A stretch of DNA of 64,000 nt from Limnohabitans sp. 2KL-17 (GTDB lineage: Bacteria; Pseudomonadota; Gammaproteobacteria; Burkholderiales; Burkholderiaceae_C), in the NCBI RefSeq assembly GCF_003063415.1, contig NZ_NESK01000002.1:62001-126000 (forward strand), in the 5' to 3' direction. The first letter of the stretch is position 1. Each line of letters starts with the position of its first letter. Both the position numbers and the translations under genes were made by a program. The notes below the pieces were generated by a model. That model was given only the letters and a program-made list of their open reading frames with translations. It did no database searches and was not told where the DNA came from. Positions 52,952-61,473 of the stretch are shown here, piece after piece.

Positions 52952-54031
52952 ATGGATCGTCGTTCCGTAATCAAAAGCGCCGGCATTGCTGGTGTTTTGG
53001 CTGCTGGTGTTGCACCTGCAGTCCAAGCACAGGCCGCCATTCGCTGGCGACTTGCTTCAAGCTTCCCCAAGGCTTTGGACACCATTTTTGGTGCAGCTGA
53101 AGTTTTTGCCGAAAAGGTCAATGCGATGTCTGGCGGCAAGTTTGTCGTCACCGTGCACGCTGCCGGCGAATTGATGCCCGCTTTTGGCGTGGTGGACGGT
53201 GTTCAGCAAGGCACAGTCGAGGCGGCTCACACAGCTCCTTACTACTTCTTTGGCAAGGACGACACCTTCGCCCTGGGCACGGCCATTCCTTTTGGTTTGA
53301 ACAGCCGTCAGCTCACTGCTTGGTACTACGACGGCAACGGCATGAAGTTGTTCCGCGAGTTCTACGACAAGTACAACATCGTGAACTTCCCCGGTGGCAA
53401 CACAGGTGCTCAAATGGGTGGCTGGTACCGCAAGGAAATCAAGACGTTGGCTGACATCAAAGGCTTGAAGTTCCGCGTCGGCGGTTTCGCTGGCAAAGTT
53501 CTGTCCCGCATGGGTGCCATTCCTCAGAACATCCCTGGCGGCGAGATTTACCAAGCCCTGGAAAAAGGCACGATCGATGCCGTTGAATGGGTTGGCCCAT
53601 ATGACGATGAAAAGCTCGGTTTCCAAAAAGTCGCCAAGAACTATTACTACCCAGGCTTCTGGGAAGGTGGCGCACAACTGGACTTCTACATCAACAAGAC
53701 CGCTTTCAATGCCTTGTCCAAAGAGAACCAGGCCATTGTCGAAGCAGCCGCTTCTTACGCGCACACCGAAATGCAAGCGCGTTATGACAACCGTAACCCT
53801 CCGGCACTTCGTCGCTTGGTGGCCAGCGGTGTCAAACTCCGGCCGTTCCCCAAGGTGGTGATGGACGAGGCCTTCAAGCAGTCCATGGCCCTTTACGAGG
53901 AACTGCGCCAGTCCAATCCCAACTGGAAAAAAATCTACGACGACTACTCGACGTTTCGCAGAGATCAAAACCAGTGGTTCCGTTTCACCGAAGCCACGTT
54001 CGATCGCTACATGCAATCGGCCAAGCTGTAA
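52952..54031 (+). CDS. dctP: TRAP transporter substrate-binding protein, keto-acid (TakP) type
   Basis: This 359-residue periplasmic receptor has a Tat-like signal (MDRRSVIKSAGIAGVLAAG) and the DctP fold. The C-terminal lobe motif GGEIYQALEKGTIDAVEWVGPYDDEKLGF, with Gln, Glu and Trp-Val-Gly-Pro, is the one found in the TakP group that binds 2-oxo acids with a metal ion; lactate or other carboxylates are possible. AAGGAG precedes the ATG. A strong terminator follows, so it is expressed apart from the membrane subunits dctQM, which lie 1.3 kb downstream behind an unrelated regulator gene. Confidence 0.9.
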   Translation: MDRRSVIKSAGIAGVLAAGVAPAVQAQAAIRWRLASSFPKALDTIFGAAEVFAEKVNAMSGGKFVVTVHAAGELMPAFGVVDGVQQGTVEAAHTAPYYFFGKDDTFALGTAIPFGLNSRQLTAWYYDGNGMKLFREFYDKYNIVNFPGGNTGAQMGGWYRKEIKTLADIKGLKFRVGGFAGKVLSRMGAIPQNIPGGEIYQALEKGTIDAVEWVGPYDDEKLGFQKVAKNYYYPGFWEGGAQLDFYINKTAFNALSKENQAIVEAAASYAHTEMQARYDNRNPPALRRLVASGVKLRPFPKVVMDEAFKQSMALYEELRQSNPNWKKIYDDYSTFRRDQNQWFRFTEATFDRYMQSAKL

Positions 54032-54050
54032 GCAGCTGGCGCGATCGTTT

Positions 54051-54075
54051 AAAAGGCCCCCTCGGGGCCTTTTTT
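54051..54075 (+). terminator. Rho-independent terminator of dctP
   Basis: AAAAGGCCCC (54051-54060), loop CTC and GGGGCCTTTT form a stem of ten pairs ending in a T-run (54070-54075), 20 bases after the dctP stop. Confidence 0.92.
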
Positions 54076-54123
54076 CGTTGGCCCTGGTGATTATTTGGCG
54101 TCCCTTCGTGCAAACTCGCCGTT

Positions 54124-55248
54124 ATGCAGCACATTGAGCTTTCTTACCAATGGCGCCCCCTGGGCGCTGACCCTGCGCGCAACCGCCAAAGCCCACTGCG
54201 TAATCCGCTCATGGACTTGCTGCAAGCCGTGCGCGATGCGGGCGCGATTGGCGGCGCTGCCAAGTCATTGGGGCTGTCTTACCGCCACGTGTGGGGCGAA
54301 CTCAAGCGCTGGGAGCAGTCTTTAGGCCAGCCTTTGATTCTTTGGGAGAAGGGGCAGGCCGCCAAATTGACAGGATTTGCGGACAAGTTGCTCTGGGCTG
54401 AGCGCCAAGCGCAGGCCCGTCTGATGCCCCAGATCAATGCTTTGCAGGCGGACCTTGAAAAAACATTTGCCGTGGCCTTTGACCCTGCACATTGGGCCTT
54501 GCCCATGTTTGCCAGTCACGACGATGCCATGGTGTTGCTGCGTGAAGAGGCCGCAGCCAAGGCCCTGCACTTGGACATGCGGTTTTGTGGCAGTGTGGAT
54601 GCGATCCGTGCCCTGAACGAAGGGCGGTGCCATGTGGCTGGCTTTCACGCCCCTTGGCAACCGGACGTCCAGTCTTTGGTGGCCCGCACTTACAAGCCCT
54701 TGCTCAAGCCGGGGCAACACAAATTGATTGGTTTTGCCCAGCGAGCGCAAGGCTTGATGGTTCGCCAAGGCAACCCCTGGGGTTTGCAGGATTGGGCCGA
54801 TTTGTTTCGGCCCGGGCTCACATTTGTGAACCGCAGCCCCGGCACAGGGACCCGTTTGTTGCTGGACCAATCGTTGCAAGAAAGAGGCCTCTTGGCTGGA
54901 GCACTCAGCGGTTATGGGCATGAAGAAAATTCACACGCCGCCGTCGCCGCCTGCATCGCGGCAGGTCGGGCCGATGTGGGTTTGGGCATGGCCCATGCCG
55001 CACAGGTCCATGGCCTTGATTTCGTCCCCTTGGCGCAAGAGCATTATTGGCTGGTGTGTTTGGCCACGGCGCTGGACACCGAGCCGGTTGTGCAACTGCG
55101 GCACTTACTTGGCAGTGCGGCGTGGCAAGTCAGACTGCAGGAGTTGAGCGGCTACAGCACTGTGCCCGAGGCAGGGCAGGTGCAGTCCCTGCGCAGCATG
55201 CTGCCGTGGTGGCGATTTCGTTCGGAGCGGCACACGGCAGCGGCCTGA
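54124..55248 (+). CDS. HTH regulator with PBP-like ligand domain (probable oxyanion/metal sensor)
   Basis: This regulator of 374 residues has an N-terminal winged helix-turn-helix of the ModE/LysR kind (LMDLLQAVRDAGAIGGAAKSLGLSYRHVWGELKRWEQSLGQPLI, residues 29-75) fused to a periplasmic-binding-protein-like domain (about residues 120-340; DAMVLLREEAA, FVNRSPGTGTRLLLDQSL, VAACIAAGRADVGLGMAHAA). It has no signal peptide, so the binding fold is cytoplasmic. The fold and motif (RxxGTGTR) resemble the PBP_like domains linked to molybdate/tungstate regulation. It lies between dctP and dctQM and 2.7 kb before the tungstate transporter genes, so tungstate sensing is a good guess but not proven; a TRAP substrate is the alternative. 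Confidence 0.82.
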   Translation: MQHIELSYQWRPLGADPARNRQSPLRNPLMDLLQAVRDAGAIGGAAKSLGLSYRHVWGELKRWEQSLGQPLILWEKGQAAKLTGFADKLLWAERQAQARLMPQINALQADLEKTFAVAFDPAHWALPMFASHDDAMVLLREEAAAKALHLDMRFCGSVDAIRALNEGRCHVAGFHAPWQPDVQSLVARTYKPLLKPGQHKLIGFAQRAQGLMVRQGNPWGLQDWADLFRPGLTFVNRSPGTGTRLLLDQSLQERGLLAGALSGYGHEENSHAAVAACIAAGRADVGLGMAHAAQVHGLDFVPLAQEHYWLVCLATALDTEPVVQLRHLLGSAAWQVRLQELSGYSTVPEAGQVQSLRSMLPWWRFRSERHTAAA

Positions 55249-55375
55249 TCTGCAGTGCTTGTCTGATCTTCGGGTTTTCAATCCAACCGCCAAAAATATC
55301 AATCGGTGATTTCAAGCTTTTGGGGTTTAACAGGTCAACGCAGACTTACAATCGCGCAAGTTTTTGGGAGTTCAT

Positions 55376-55975
55376 ATGTCTTATTTTTTGAAACTTTCAA
55401 GCGGCATTGACCGTTTAAACCAAGCGGTGGGCAAATTCACCACGTGGCTGATTTTGATTGTGACGCTCGTCAGCGCTGGCAACGCCATTGTGCGCAAGGC
55501 CTTCAATGTGAGTTCGAACGGTTTGCTGGAGATTCAGTGGTACCTGTTTGCGGCTGTCTTTTTGCTGGGCGCAGGTTACGGGTTGCTGAAAAATTCCCAT
55601 GTCCGCATTGACTTTATTTCGAGCATGTTGACCGCGCGGACCCGCAATTGGATCGATGTGGGCGGCATTTTTCTGGCCCTGTTTCCATTCTGCATCTTGT
55701 GCATTTACCTTTCTTGGCCTTTGTTCATTCAGGCCTACAACACCGGCGAAATGTCTTCCAACGCGGGGGGGCTAATTCGGTGGCCTGTCTATGCATTGGT
55801 GCCCATCGGTTTTGCTTTGCTCATGCTCCAAGGGGTGTCCGAGTTGATCAAGCGTCTTTCTTTCTTGATCGGAGCCGGTGAAGATCCCTTGTCATCTGAA
55901 AGCACCATGTCGGACGAAGAAAAAGAAATGCTGGAACTTGAGAAAATTGCGCAGCAAGCGCAGGGAGCACGATGA
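55376..55975 (+). CDS. dctQ: TRAP transporter small permease
   Basis: This 199-residue inner-membrane protein has four hydrophobic segments (LILIVTLVSAGNAIVRKAF, EIQWYLFAAVFLLGAGYGLL, FLALFPFCILCIYLSW, YALVPIGFALLMLQGVSEL) and the DctQ motif NGLLEIQWYLFAA. The C-terminal tail is acidic (SDEEKEMLELEKIAQQ). ATG 55376 follows GGGAG; a GTG four codons earlier is in frame. Its stop overlaps the dctM start, so the two subunits are translationally coupled. Confidence 0.9.
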   Translation: MSYFLKLSSGIDRLNQAVGKFTTWLILIVTLVSAGNAIVRKAFNVSSNGLLEIQWYLFAAVFLLGAGYGLLKNSHVRIDFISSMLTARTRNWIDVGGIFLALFPFCILCIYLSWPLFIQAYNTGEMSSNAGGLIRWPVYALVPIGFALLMLQGVSELIKRLSFLIGAGEDPLSSESTMSDEEKEMLELEKIAQQAQGAR

Positions 55976-57768
55976 TGGAAGCGACTTTTTTGGCACAGAA
56001 CTTTGTGCCCATCATGTTTGCCGGTTTGTTTGTGCTGCTGCTGACCGGTTTTCCGGTGGCCTTCGCCTTGGCAGCCTGCGGCTTGGGTTTCGGCTTCATC
56101 GGCATGGAGGCGGGGCTTTTCCCGCCATCCTTGTTCCAGGCTTTGCCGCTGCGTATTTTCGGCATCATGCAAAACGACACCTTGCTGGCCATCCCGTTTT
56201 TTACCTTTATGGGCATCATCTTGCAGAAATCCGGCATGGCCGAAGATTTGCTGGAGACCGTAGGCCAGGTGTTTGGTCCGGTTCGTGGTGGCGTGGCCAT
56301 TGCGGTGATTTTGGTGGGCGCTTTGTTGGCGGCCACCACGGGTGTGGTTGCGGCTGCGGTGATTTCCATGGGCTTGATCTCCTTGCCCATCATGCTGCGC
56401 TACGGTTACAGCCGCGTCATTGCCACGGGTGCCATCACCGCATCGGGCACCCTGGCCCAAGCCATCCCGCCCTCGTTGGTGTTGATTGTTCTGGCCGACC
56501 AGTTGGGCCGATCGGTGGGTGACATGTACGCCGGCGCTTTGTTGCCCGGCTTGTTGTTGGTGGGTTTGTATGTGCTGTTCATTGTGGTGGTGGCCATCTT
56601 CAAGCCGGCCATGGTGCCCGCCTTGCCACCCGAGGCCCGCATCTACCGTGAACCCAACGGGAAATCGGGTCATGTGTCGCTGTTGTTTCTTTTGATTGTG
56701 TGCACGGTGGTCGGTTTTGCATGGGCCTCGTCTCACGATGCCATCATGACCGCTTGGCTTGACCGCACCCAGGAGTCGCCTGGGGACGAGATGGTGATCA
56801 TGTCCATGACCGTGGCATCACTGGTGGCTTTGGCCTTGGCCATTGTGAACAAGGCCACTCGCATGGGCTTGTTGTCGCGTTTGGCCGAGCAAGTGACCTT
56901 TGTGCTGATGCCGCCCCTGATTCTGATATTTTTGGTTTTGGGTACCATCTTTTTGGGCGTTGCGACACCCACAGAGGGTGGCGCCATGGGCGCCCTGGGA
57001 GCCTTGATCTTGGCCGTGAGCAGAAAGCGCCTTGACAAAAAATTGATGAATCAAGCGCTGGAAAACACAGCCAAGTTGGCATCTTTTGTGTTGTTCATCC
57101 TGATCGGTTCGACCGTGTTCAGTTTCACTTTCAATGCGGCCGATGGCCACATTTGGGTCGAGCATTTGTTCTTGGACATGCCGGGTGGCGCGATCGGTTT
57201 CTTGATTGTGGTGAACATACTGATTTTCATCTTGGGGTGTTTCATTGATTTCTTTGAAATCGCCTTCATTGTGATTCCGATCCTGGCGCCAGTGGCCGAA
57301 AAAATCTTGCCGGGTTTGGTGCCTGGCATGACGCCAGACCAGGCCATGATCTGGTTTGGGGTGATCATTGCGATGAACCTGCAGACCTCGTTCTTGACGC
57401 CGCCTTTTGGTTTCGCGCTGTTTTATTTGCGCAGCGTAGCCCCCAAGAACGACTACAAAGACCGCATCACCGGTGAGAACATCAGCGCGGTCAAGACCTC
57501 TGAAATCTACAAGGGCTCGATCGCCTTCATCGTCTTGCAGCTGATCATGGTGGCCGCCGTCATCATTTACCCCAATATGGTCACGGGTGGCATCAAGGAA
57601 GGCGTCAAGATCGATTCCGATGCCGCGTTTGAGCAAATGCTAGAGGGCACGGCTGAGGACGGGGACGACGAAGTGAACATGGATGACCTGAAGCCTGCTG
57701 CTGATGGGCCAGCGGACCTAGACCCCGCTAAAGCTTTGGAAGCCGAAATGAAAGCGGGCAAAAAATAA
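55972..57768 (+). CDS. dctM: TRAP transporter large permease (long form)
   Basis: This 598-residue polytopic permease is longer than the classical DctM (about 430). The extra length is in the central region (residues 200-310, including a cytoplasmic stretch with PEARIYREPNGKSG and TQESPGDEM) and an acidic tail (GTAEDGDDEVNMDDLKPAAD). This long form is the one usually paired with TakP-like receptors. Core motifs are GFPVAFALA, TGVVAAAVISMGLISLP, ASGTLAQAIPPSLVLI, TPTEGGAMGALGAL and MNLQTSFLTPPFGFALFYLR. Two ATGs (55972, 55975) are adjacent; the second has better spacing to GGGAG. It is followed by a strong terminator. Confidence 0.9.
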   Translation: MMEATFLAQNFVPIMFAGLFVLLLTGFPVAFALAACGLGFGFIGMEAGLFPPSLFQALPLRIFGIMQNDTLLAIPFFTFMGIILQKSGMAEDLLETVGQVFGPVRGGVAIAVILVGALLAATTGVVAAAVISMGLISLPIMLRYGYSRVIATGAITASGTLAQAIPPSLVLIVLADQLGRSVGDMYAGALLPGLLLVGLYVLFIVVVAIFKPAMVPALPPEARIYREPNGKSGHVSLLFLLIVCTVVGFAWASSHDAIMTAWLDRTQESPGDEMVIMSMTVASLVALALAIVNKATRMGLLSRLAEQVTFVLMPPLILIFLVLGTIFLGVATPTEGGAMGALGALILAVSRKRLDKKLMNQALENTAKLASFVLFILIGSTVFSFTFNAADGHIWVEHLFLDMPGGAIGFLIVVNILIFILGCFIDFFEIAFIVIPILAPVAEKILPGLVPGMTPDQAMIWFGVIIAMNLQTSFLTPPFGFALFYLRSVAPKNDYKDRITGENISAVKTSEIYKGSIAFIVLQLIMVAAVIIYPNMVTGGIKEGVKIDSDAAFEQMLEGTAEDGDDEVNMDDLKPAADGPADLDPAKALEAEMKAGKK

Positions 57769-57810
57769 TCTTTTTGAAGGCCTGATAAAAGCCTGATGAA
57801 TGCTCTTTGA

Positions 57811-57834
57811 AAGCCCGGTTCGCCGGGCTTTTTT
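57811..57834 (+). terminator. Rho-independent terminator of dctQM
   Basis: AAGCCCGG (57811-57818), loop TTCG and CCGGGCTT (57823-57830) are followed by TTTT, 43 bases after the dctM stop. Confidence 0.93.
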
Positions 57835-57846
57835 CATGGATTGGAC

Positions 57847-57866
57847 CTATGCAAAGTGTTTCATAG
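57847..57866. promoter_or_regulatory. Candidate operator before tupB
   Basis: CTATG (57847-57851) and CATAG (57862-57866) are inverted, ten bases apart, 55 bases before the tupB start. A dyad of this size at this place could bind the nearby HTH-PBP regulator; it does not match the E. coli ModE consensus. Confidence 0.35.
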
Positions 57867-57920
57867 TGGACAGCCCTCATGCGCTGCACCCCCTTTTTCT
57901 CTTAGCATTGGGACCTCTTT

Positions 57921-58658
57921 ATGAACACTTTCACCGACAGCGTCGTGACGGCGCTGAACCTCATTGGATCTTTCGATCCGGCACTCTGGACGGTGGTGCT
58001 GCGCTCTTTGGCGGTCAGTGCCACGGCCTGTCTGCTGGCCTATGGCCTGGGCGTCGTGTTGGGTGCCTGGCTGGCGGTGGCCCGGTTTTCTGGCCGGGGT
58101 GCCGTGTTGCTGGGGCTGAACACTTTGCTGGCCTTGCCTTCGGTGGTGGTGGGGCTGGTGGTTTATCTGCTGCTCTCGCGCACCGGGCCTTTGGGCTTTC
58201 TGGGCTGGCTGTTCAGCTTCAAGGCCATGGTGTTGGCCCAATTCATTTTGGTGGTGCCCGTGGTGACCGCGCTGACCCGGCAGGTGGTCGAAGACGTCGA
58301 GCGCCAACACGGTGAGCAATGGGCCTCGCTGGGTGCAGGCCCTTGGTTGCGCGGCATTTTGCTGGCCTGGGACGAACGTCTGGCCCTCATGACGATTGGC
58401 GTGGCCGCTTTTGGCCGGGCCATTTCTGAAGTCGGTGCGGTGATGATCGTGGGGGGCAATATCGATGGCTTCACCCGCGTCATGACCACGGCCATTGCGC
58501 TGGAAACCAGCAAAGGCGATTTGCCCCTGGCGCTGGGCTTGGGGCTGGTGCTGTTGTCGGTGGTCTTGCTGCTCAATGCGGCGGTAGCCGGTTTGCGCCG
58601 CTGGGGCGAAAAACGCCAGGGTAGCAGCGTGGCTTCGCCCAAAGGCTGGGTCGCATGA
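57921..58658 (+). CDS. tupB: Tungstate ABC transporter, permease
   Basis: This 245-residue inner-membrane permease has five to six hydrophobic segments and a typical EAA loop (AWASLGAGPWLRGILLAWDERLALMTIG), then GRAISEVGAVMIVGGNIDGFTRVMTTAIAL, a block strongly conserved in TupB. Specificity for tungstate over molybdate is inferred from the linked TupA. It overlaps the ATPase by four bases (ATGA at 58655-58658). It is the first gene of tupB-tupC-tupA, beginning 87 bases after the dctQM terminator. Confidence 0.9.
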   Translation: MNTFTDSVVTALNLIGSFDPALWTVVLRSLAVSATACLLAYGLGVVLGAWLAVARFSGRGAVLLGLNTLLALPSVVVGLVVYLLLSRTGPLGFLGWLFSFKAMVLAQFILVVPVVTALTRQVVEDVERQHGEQWASLGAGPWLRGILLAWDERLALMTIGVAAFGRAISEVGAVMIVGGNIDGFTRVMTTAIALETSKGDLPLALGLGLVLLSVVLLLNAAVAGLRRWGEKRQGSSVASPKGWVA

Positions 58659-59380
58659 CGGCCCCATCGGTGGTTCAGTTGAACGATGTCTCGGTGCGTC
58701 TGGGTCCGGTTTGGGCCCTGAAGGGCGTCGACCTTCGTGTTCAGCCGGGCGAGCGCGTGGCCTTGGTGGGCTCAAATGGCTCAGGCAAGAGCAGCTTGCT
58801 GCGCACGGTGCACGGCTTGTTGCCACCTGACCAGGGGCGCATCGAGTGGCACCCCGGTTTGCGCCAAGCCATGCTGTTTCAAAGGCCACACCTGTTGCGC
58901 ATGTCGGCCTTGAACAACGTGGCGCTGGGCCTTTGGTTGGACCGTGGCCAGGGTTTGAGCTGGGCGCAGGCCAAGGTGCGTGCGGGCGCGGCTTTGCAGC
59001 GCGTGGGCTTGAGCGCTGTGACCCGCCAACTCGGGCGTCAGTTGTCGGGTGGACAGCAGCAACGCCTGGCGATGGCCAGGGCCTGGGCGCGTCAGCCCGA
59101 TGTGTTGTTGTTGGACGAGCCCACCGCCAGCCTGGACCCGCATGCCAAGCGCGAAGTCGAGGCCTTGATGGCCGATTTCGCAGCAGGTCAGGCGCAGCCG
59201 CTGACCCTGATCTGGGCCAGCCACAACCTCGGGCAGGTCAAGCGCTTGGCCAGCAGAGTCATCTATCTGGAAGGCGGTCGACTTTTGGCCGACCTGCCCG
59301 TGGCCGATTTTTTTAACCCTGCCGAGTTGGCTTTGCACAGCCCAGCAGCGCATGCTTTTGTTCAAGGAGAACTGTCATGA
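58655..59380 (+). CDS. tupC: Tungstate ABC transporter, ATP-binding protein
   Basis: This 241-residue ATPase has Walker A LVGSNGSGKSSLLRTV (around residue 35), signature RQLSGGQQQRLAMARAWA, Walker B VLLLDEPTASLDP and a switch histidine in WASHNLGQVKRLA. It lacks the C-terminal TOBE/MOP extension of ModC, as is usual for TupC. Both ends overlap neighbours by ATGA, so tupB-tupC-tupA is one tightly coupled unit. Confidence 0.9.
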   Translation: MTAPSVVQLNDVSVRLGPVWALKGVDLRVQPGERVALVGSNGSGKSSLLRTVHGLLPPDQGRIEWHPGLRQAMLFQRPHLLRMSALNNVALGLWLDRGQGLSWAQAKVRAGAALQRVGLSAVTRQLGRQLSGGQQQRLAMARAWARQPDVLLLDEPTASLDPHAKREVEALMADFAAGQAQPLTLIWASHNLGQVKRLASRVIYLEGGRLLADLPVADFFNPAELALHSPAAHAFVQGELS

Positions 59381-60192
59381 CCTTTTGTATTGCCATCACC
59401 CGCCGGGTGCTTGTGTGTGCTGTGCTGGCCAGCACCCCGATCTGGGCACAAGCCCAGTCCATCGTGATGTCGTCCACCACCTCCACCGAGCAGTCGGGCC
59501 TGTTTGCCCACCTCTTGCCCGCTTTCAAGAAAGCCAGCGGGCTGGACGTGAAAGTGGTGGCGCTGGGCACGGGTCAGGCGCTGGACATGGCGCGCCGTGG
59601 CGATGCCGACGTGGTGTTTGTGCACGACCAGGTGGCGGAAGAGAAATTTGTGGCTGACGGCTTTGGCCTCAAGCGCTTGCCCGTCATGTACAACGACTTT
59701 GTGCTGATCGGCCCCAAGGCCGACCCGGCAGGCACCAAGGGCAAAGACATCGTGGCGGCTTTGGCCAAGCTGTCTGCCAGCAACACGGCATTTGTCTCGC
59801 GGGGGGACAAAAGTGGCACCCATGCGGCGGAATTGCGTTTCTGGAAAATGGCCAACTTAACCGATCAAAAAGGCAGTGGCTATAAGGAGTGCGGCTGCGG
59901 CATGGGCCCGGCCTTGAACATCGCTGCGTCTTCGGGGGCCTATGTGATGGCAGACCGAGCCACCTGGCTCAACTTCAAGAACCGCGCCGATTTGGCCATC
60001 CTGGTTGAGGGTGATCAGCGGCTGTTCAACCAGTACGGCGTGATGGTGGTCAATCCCGCCAAGCATGCGCACGTCAAACAAGCCGATGCACAGAAGTTTG
60101 TCGACTGGATCACCTCGGCCGCTGGCCAGACCACGATTGCCGACTACAAAATCGGTGGTGAGCAGCTGTTCTTTCCAAACGTGAACAAGTAA
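59377..60192 (+). CDS. tupA: Tungstate-binding periplasmic protein
   Basis: This 271-residue periplasmic receptor has a Sec signal ending WAQAQS and the oxyanion-binding loop MSSTTSTEQSGLF (TTSTEQSG, residues 34-41), which is characteristic of the tungstate-specific TupA rather than ModA. Other family blocks are GTGQALDMARRGDADVVFVHD, FVSRGDKSGTHAAEL and YVMADRATWL. The order B-C-A differs from the usual tupABC. It converges with the downstream GAF-Fis regulator gene with three bases between the stops. Confidence 0.92.
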   Translation: MTFCIAITRRVLVCAVLASTPIWAQAQSIVMSSTTSTEQSGLFAHLLPAFKKASGLDVKVVALGTGQALDMARRGDADVVFVHDQVAEEKFVADGFGLKRLPVMYNDFVLIGPKADPAGTKGKDIVAALAKLSASNTAFVSRGDKSGTHAAELRFWKMANLTDQKGSGYKECGCGMGPALNIAASSGAYVMADRATWLNFKNRADLAILVEGDQRLFNQYGVMVVNPAKHAHVKQADAQKFVDWITSAAGQTTIADYKIGGEQLFFPNVNK

Positions 60193-60195
60193 GGC

Positions 60196-61320
60196 TCAGT
60201 GTCTGGGCTCGCCGAGCTTGCGGTAAACCGTAGCCCGGCTGATGCCCAAGCTTCGGGCGGCTTCGGCCACATTGCCCCGCGCCTGGTTCACGGCTTCACG
60301 GATCATGTCGGTCTGCCTGTCCTTCAGGGGTTTGGCGGTTACGTTGGACAGAGCGCCGGTCTTGACGGGGCTCACAGACGCTGAAGTGTTGCCACAGCGC
60401 AAGGCTTGGGTTTGCAAGCGCAAGCCTGACCAAAGCGGCAACTCTTGGGTGTTGCCCGAATGGCTGGCGGCGTCGAACAGGTTTTCCCAGGGTGAGGCAA
60501 AAACATCGCTGGCGTGCAGCGGCTGGCCGGGGGTCGCAGGGGACAAAGACAGCATTTGCCGGGCGGTGGGGTTGGCGCCCAAGATATGGCCATCGGGGTC
60601 CAGCTTCAGCAAGCCATCGCTGTCGTCGCCCGGCTGGTTGCCAGGCCAATTCAGACGCAAGACCAGGGCATGCGCGCTCGACAGTAACCAGCCGTTTTCG
60701 ATGCTTCGGGCCGAGCGGCGCACCAAATGCTTCAGGGCAGGGCGCTCCGTGGTCTCAATGCCTGTCAGGTCGAGCATGCCCGCGCACAAACCGTCCGGAC
60801 CAAACACGGGTGCGCCTGCGCAACTGTAGACACTGGTGTCCTGAAAGAAGTGCTCGCCGCGGTGCATCCATACGGGCTGAAGTTCGGCCAGTGCCGCGCT
60901 GATGGCGGTGGTGCCCACGGCCTTTTCAGACAAATCTACGCCCACACGGGCAATCACCCCGGCGCGGCGGTCTTGCCGGTTGACTGGGCCATGCACATCC
61001 ACCACGATGCCCTCGGCATTGGTCAGGATGGCGAAATAGCGGATGTCGGCAATCGCCCGCGCCAACTCGGTCAATACGGGCTGGGCAGCTTGGACCAAAG
61101 GGCCGCTGGCCTCCTGCACGCGGCGCATGTGCTGGACCGACACGGCGTCAAAACCCACGGACTTGTCGGGTTGCAAGCCCATGGCCAGGCAGCGCTGCCA
61201 GGACTGGGTGATCCAAGGGGAAACGCCAGCGCCTGCGGCAAAAGAGCGCCCCTGAAAAACCAGTTCACGGGCCAGAGCAATCCGTTCAAGGCGGTCGTTG
61301 TTGATGGAAGTCAAGGGCAT
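60196..61320 (-). CDS. GAF-Fis regulator lacking the AAA+ domain (AcoR-like)
   Basis: This 374-residue protein resembles the ends of AcoR-type activators. The N-terminal sensor is at about residues 30-215 (VSPWITQSWQRCLAMGL, the GAF block RYFAILTNAEGIVVDVHGPV, the AcoR-like GVDLSEKAVGTTAISAAL and CAGAPVFGPDGLCAGMLDLTGIETTERP). A PAS-like stretch follows (LLKLDPDGHILGANPTARQML), and the C-terminal Fis-type HTH is at about 333-374 (MIREAVNQARGNVAEAARSLGISRATVYRKLG). No Walker A GESGTGKE and no GAFTGA motif are present, so it cannot act as a sigma-54 activator. It is divergent from the aldehyde oxidoreductase operon, which it probably controls. Confidence 0.87.
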   Translation of the reverse strand: MPLTSINNDRLERIALARELVFQGRSFAAGAGVSPWITQSWQRCLAMGLQPDKSVGFDAVSVQHMRRVQEASGPLVQAAQPVLTELARAIADIRYFAILTNAEGIVVDVHGPVNRQDRRAGVIARVGVDLSEKAVGTTAISAALAELQPVWMHRGEHFFQDTSVYSCAGAPVFGPDGLCAGMLDLTGIETTERPALKHLVRRSARSIENGWLLSSAHALVLRLNWPGNQPGDDSDGLLKLDPDGHILGANPTARQMLSLSPATPGQPLHASDVFASPWENLFDAASHSGNTQELPLWSGLRLQTQALRCGNTSASVSPVKTGALSNVTAKPLKDRQTDMIREAVNQARGNVAEAARSLGISRATVYRKLGEPRH

Positions 61321-61354
61321 GTCAGGTGTGTATCAAGCTGAGAATTTTTGAAGG

Positions 61355-61375
61355 AACCCTGACGAACCTAGGGTT
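61355..61375. promoter_or_regulatory. Candidate operator of the aor operon
   Basis: AACCCT (61355-61360) and AGGGTT (61370-61375) are inverted around nine bases, with AACCTAGG overlapping the right arm. It lies 35 bases from the regulator start and 100 bases before the ferredoxin gene, the expected place for a shared operator. Confidence 0.4.
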
Positions 61376-61473
61376 AATCCGCATCATATTGCAGGCGCAT
61401 GCCAACACAATGGCTATGCATTCTGATTCATAAGCGTGGGCTTGAACAGCCCGCCACCTCACAGGAGATCCCC

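Noticed and set aside
55789..56736. Minus-strand open frame of 315 codons opposite dctQ/dctM
   Set aside because: Gln/His-rich antisense of membrane-protein codons; no motif.
61385..61400. Sigma-54-like promoter (TGGCA ... TGCAA on the minus strand) before the GAF-Fis regulator
   Set aside because: The spacing between the GG and GC elements is one base short of the required ten, and the regulator lacks an AAA+ domain anyway.
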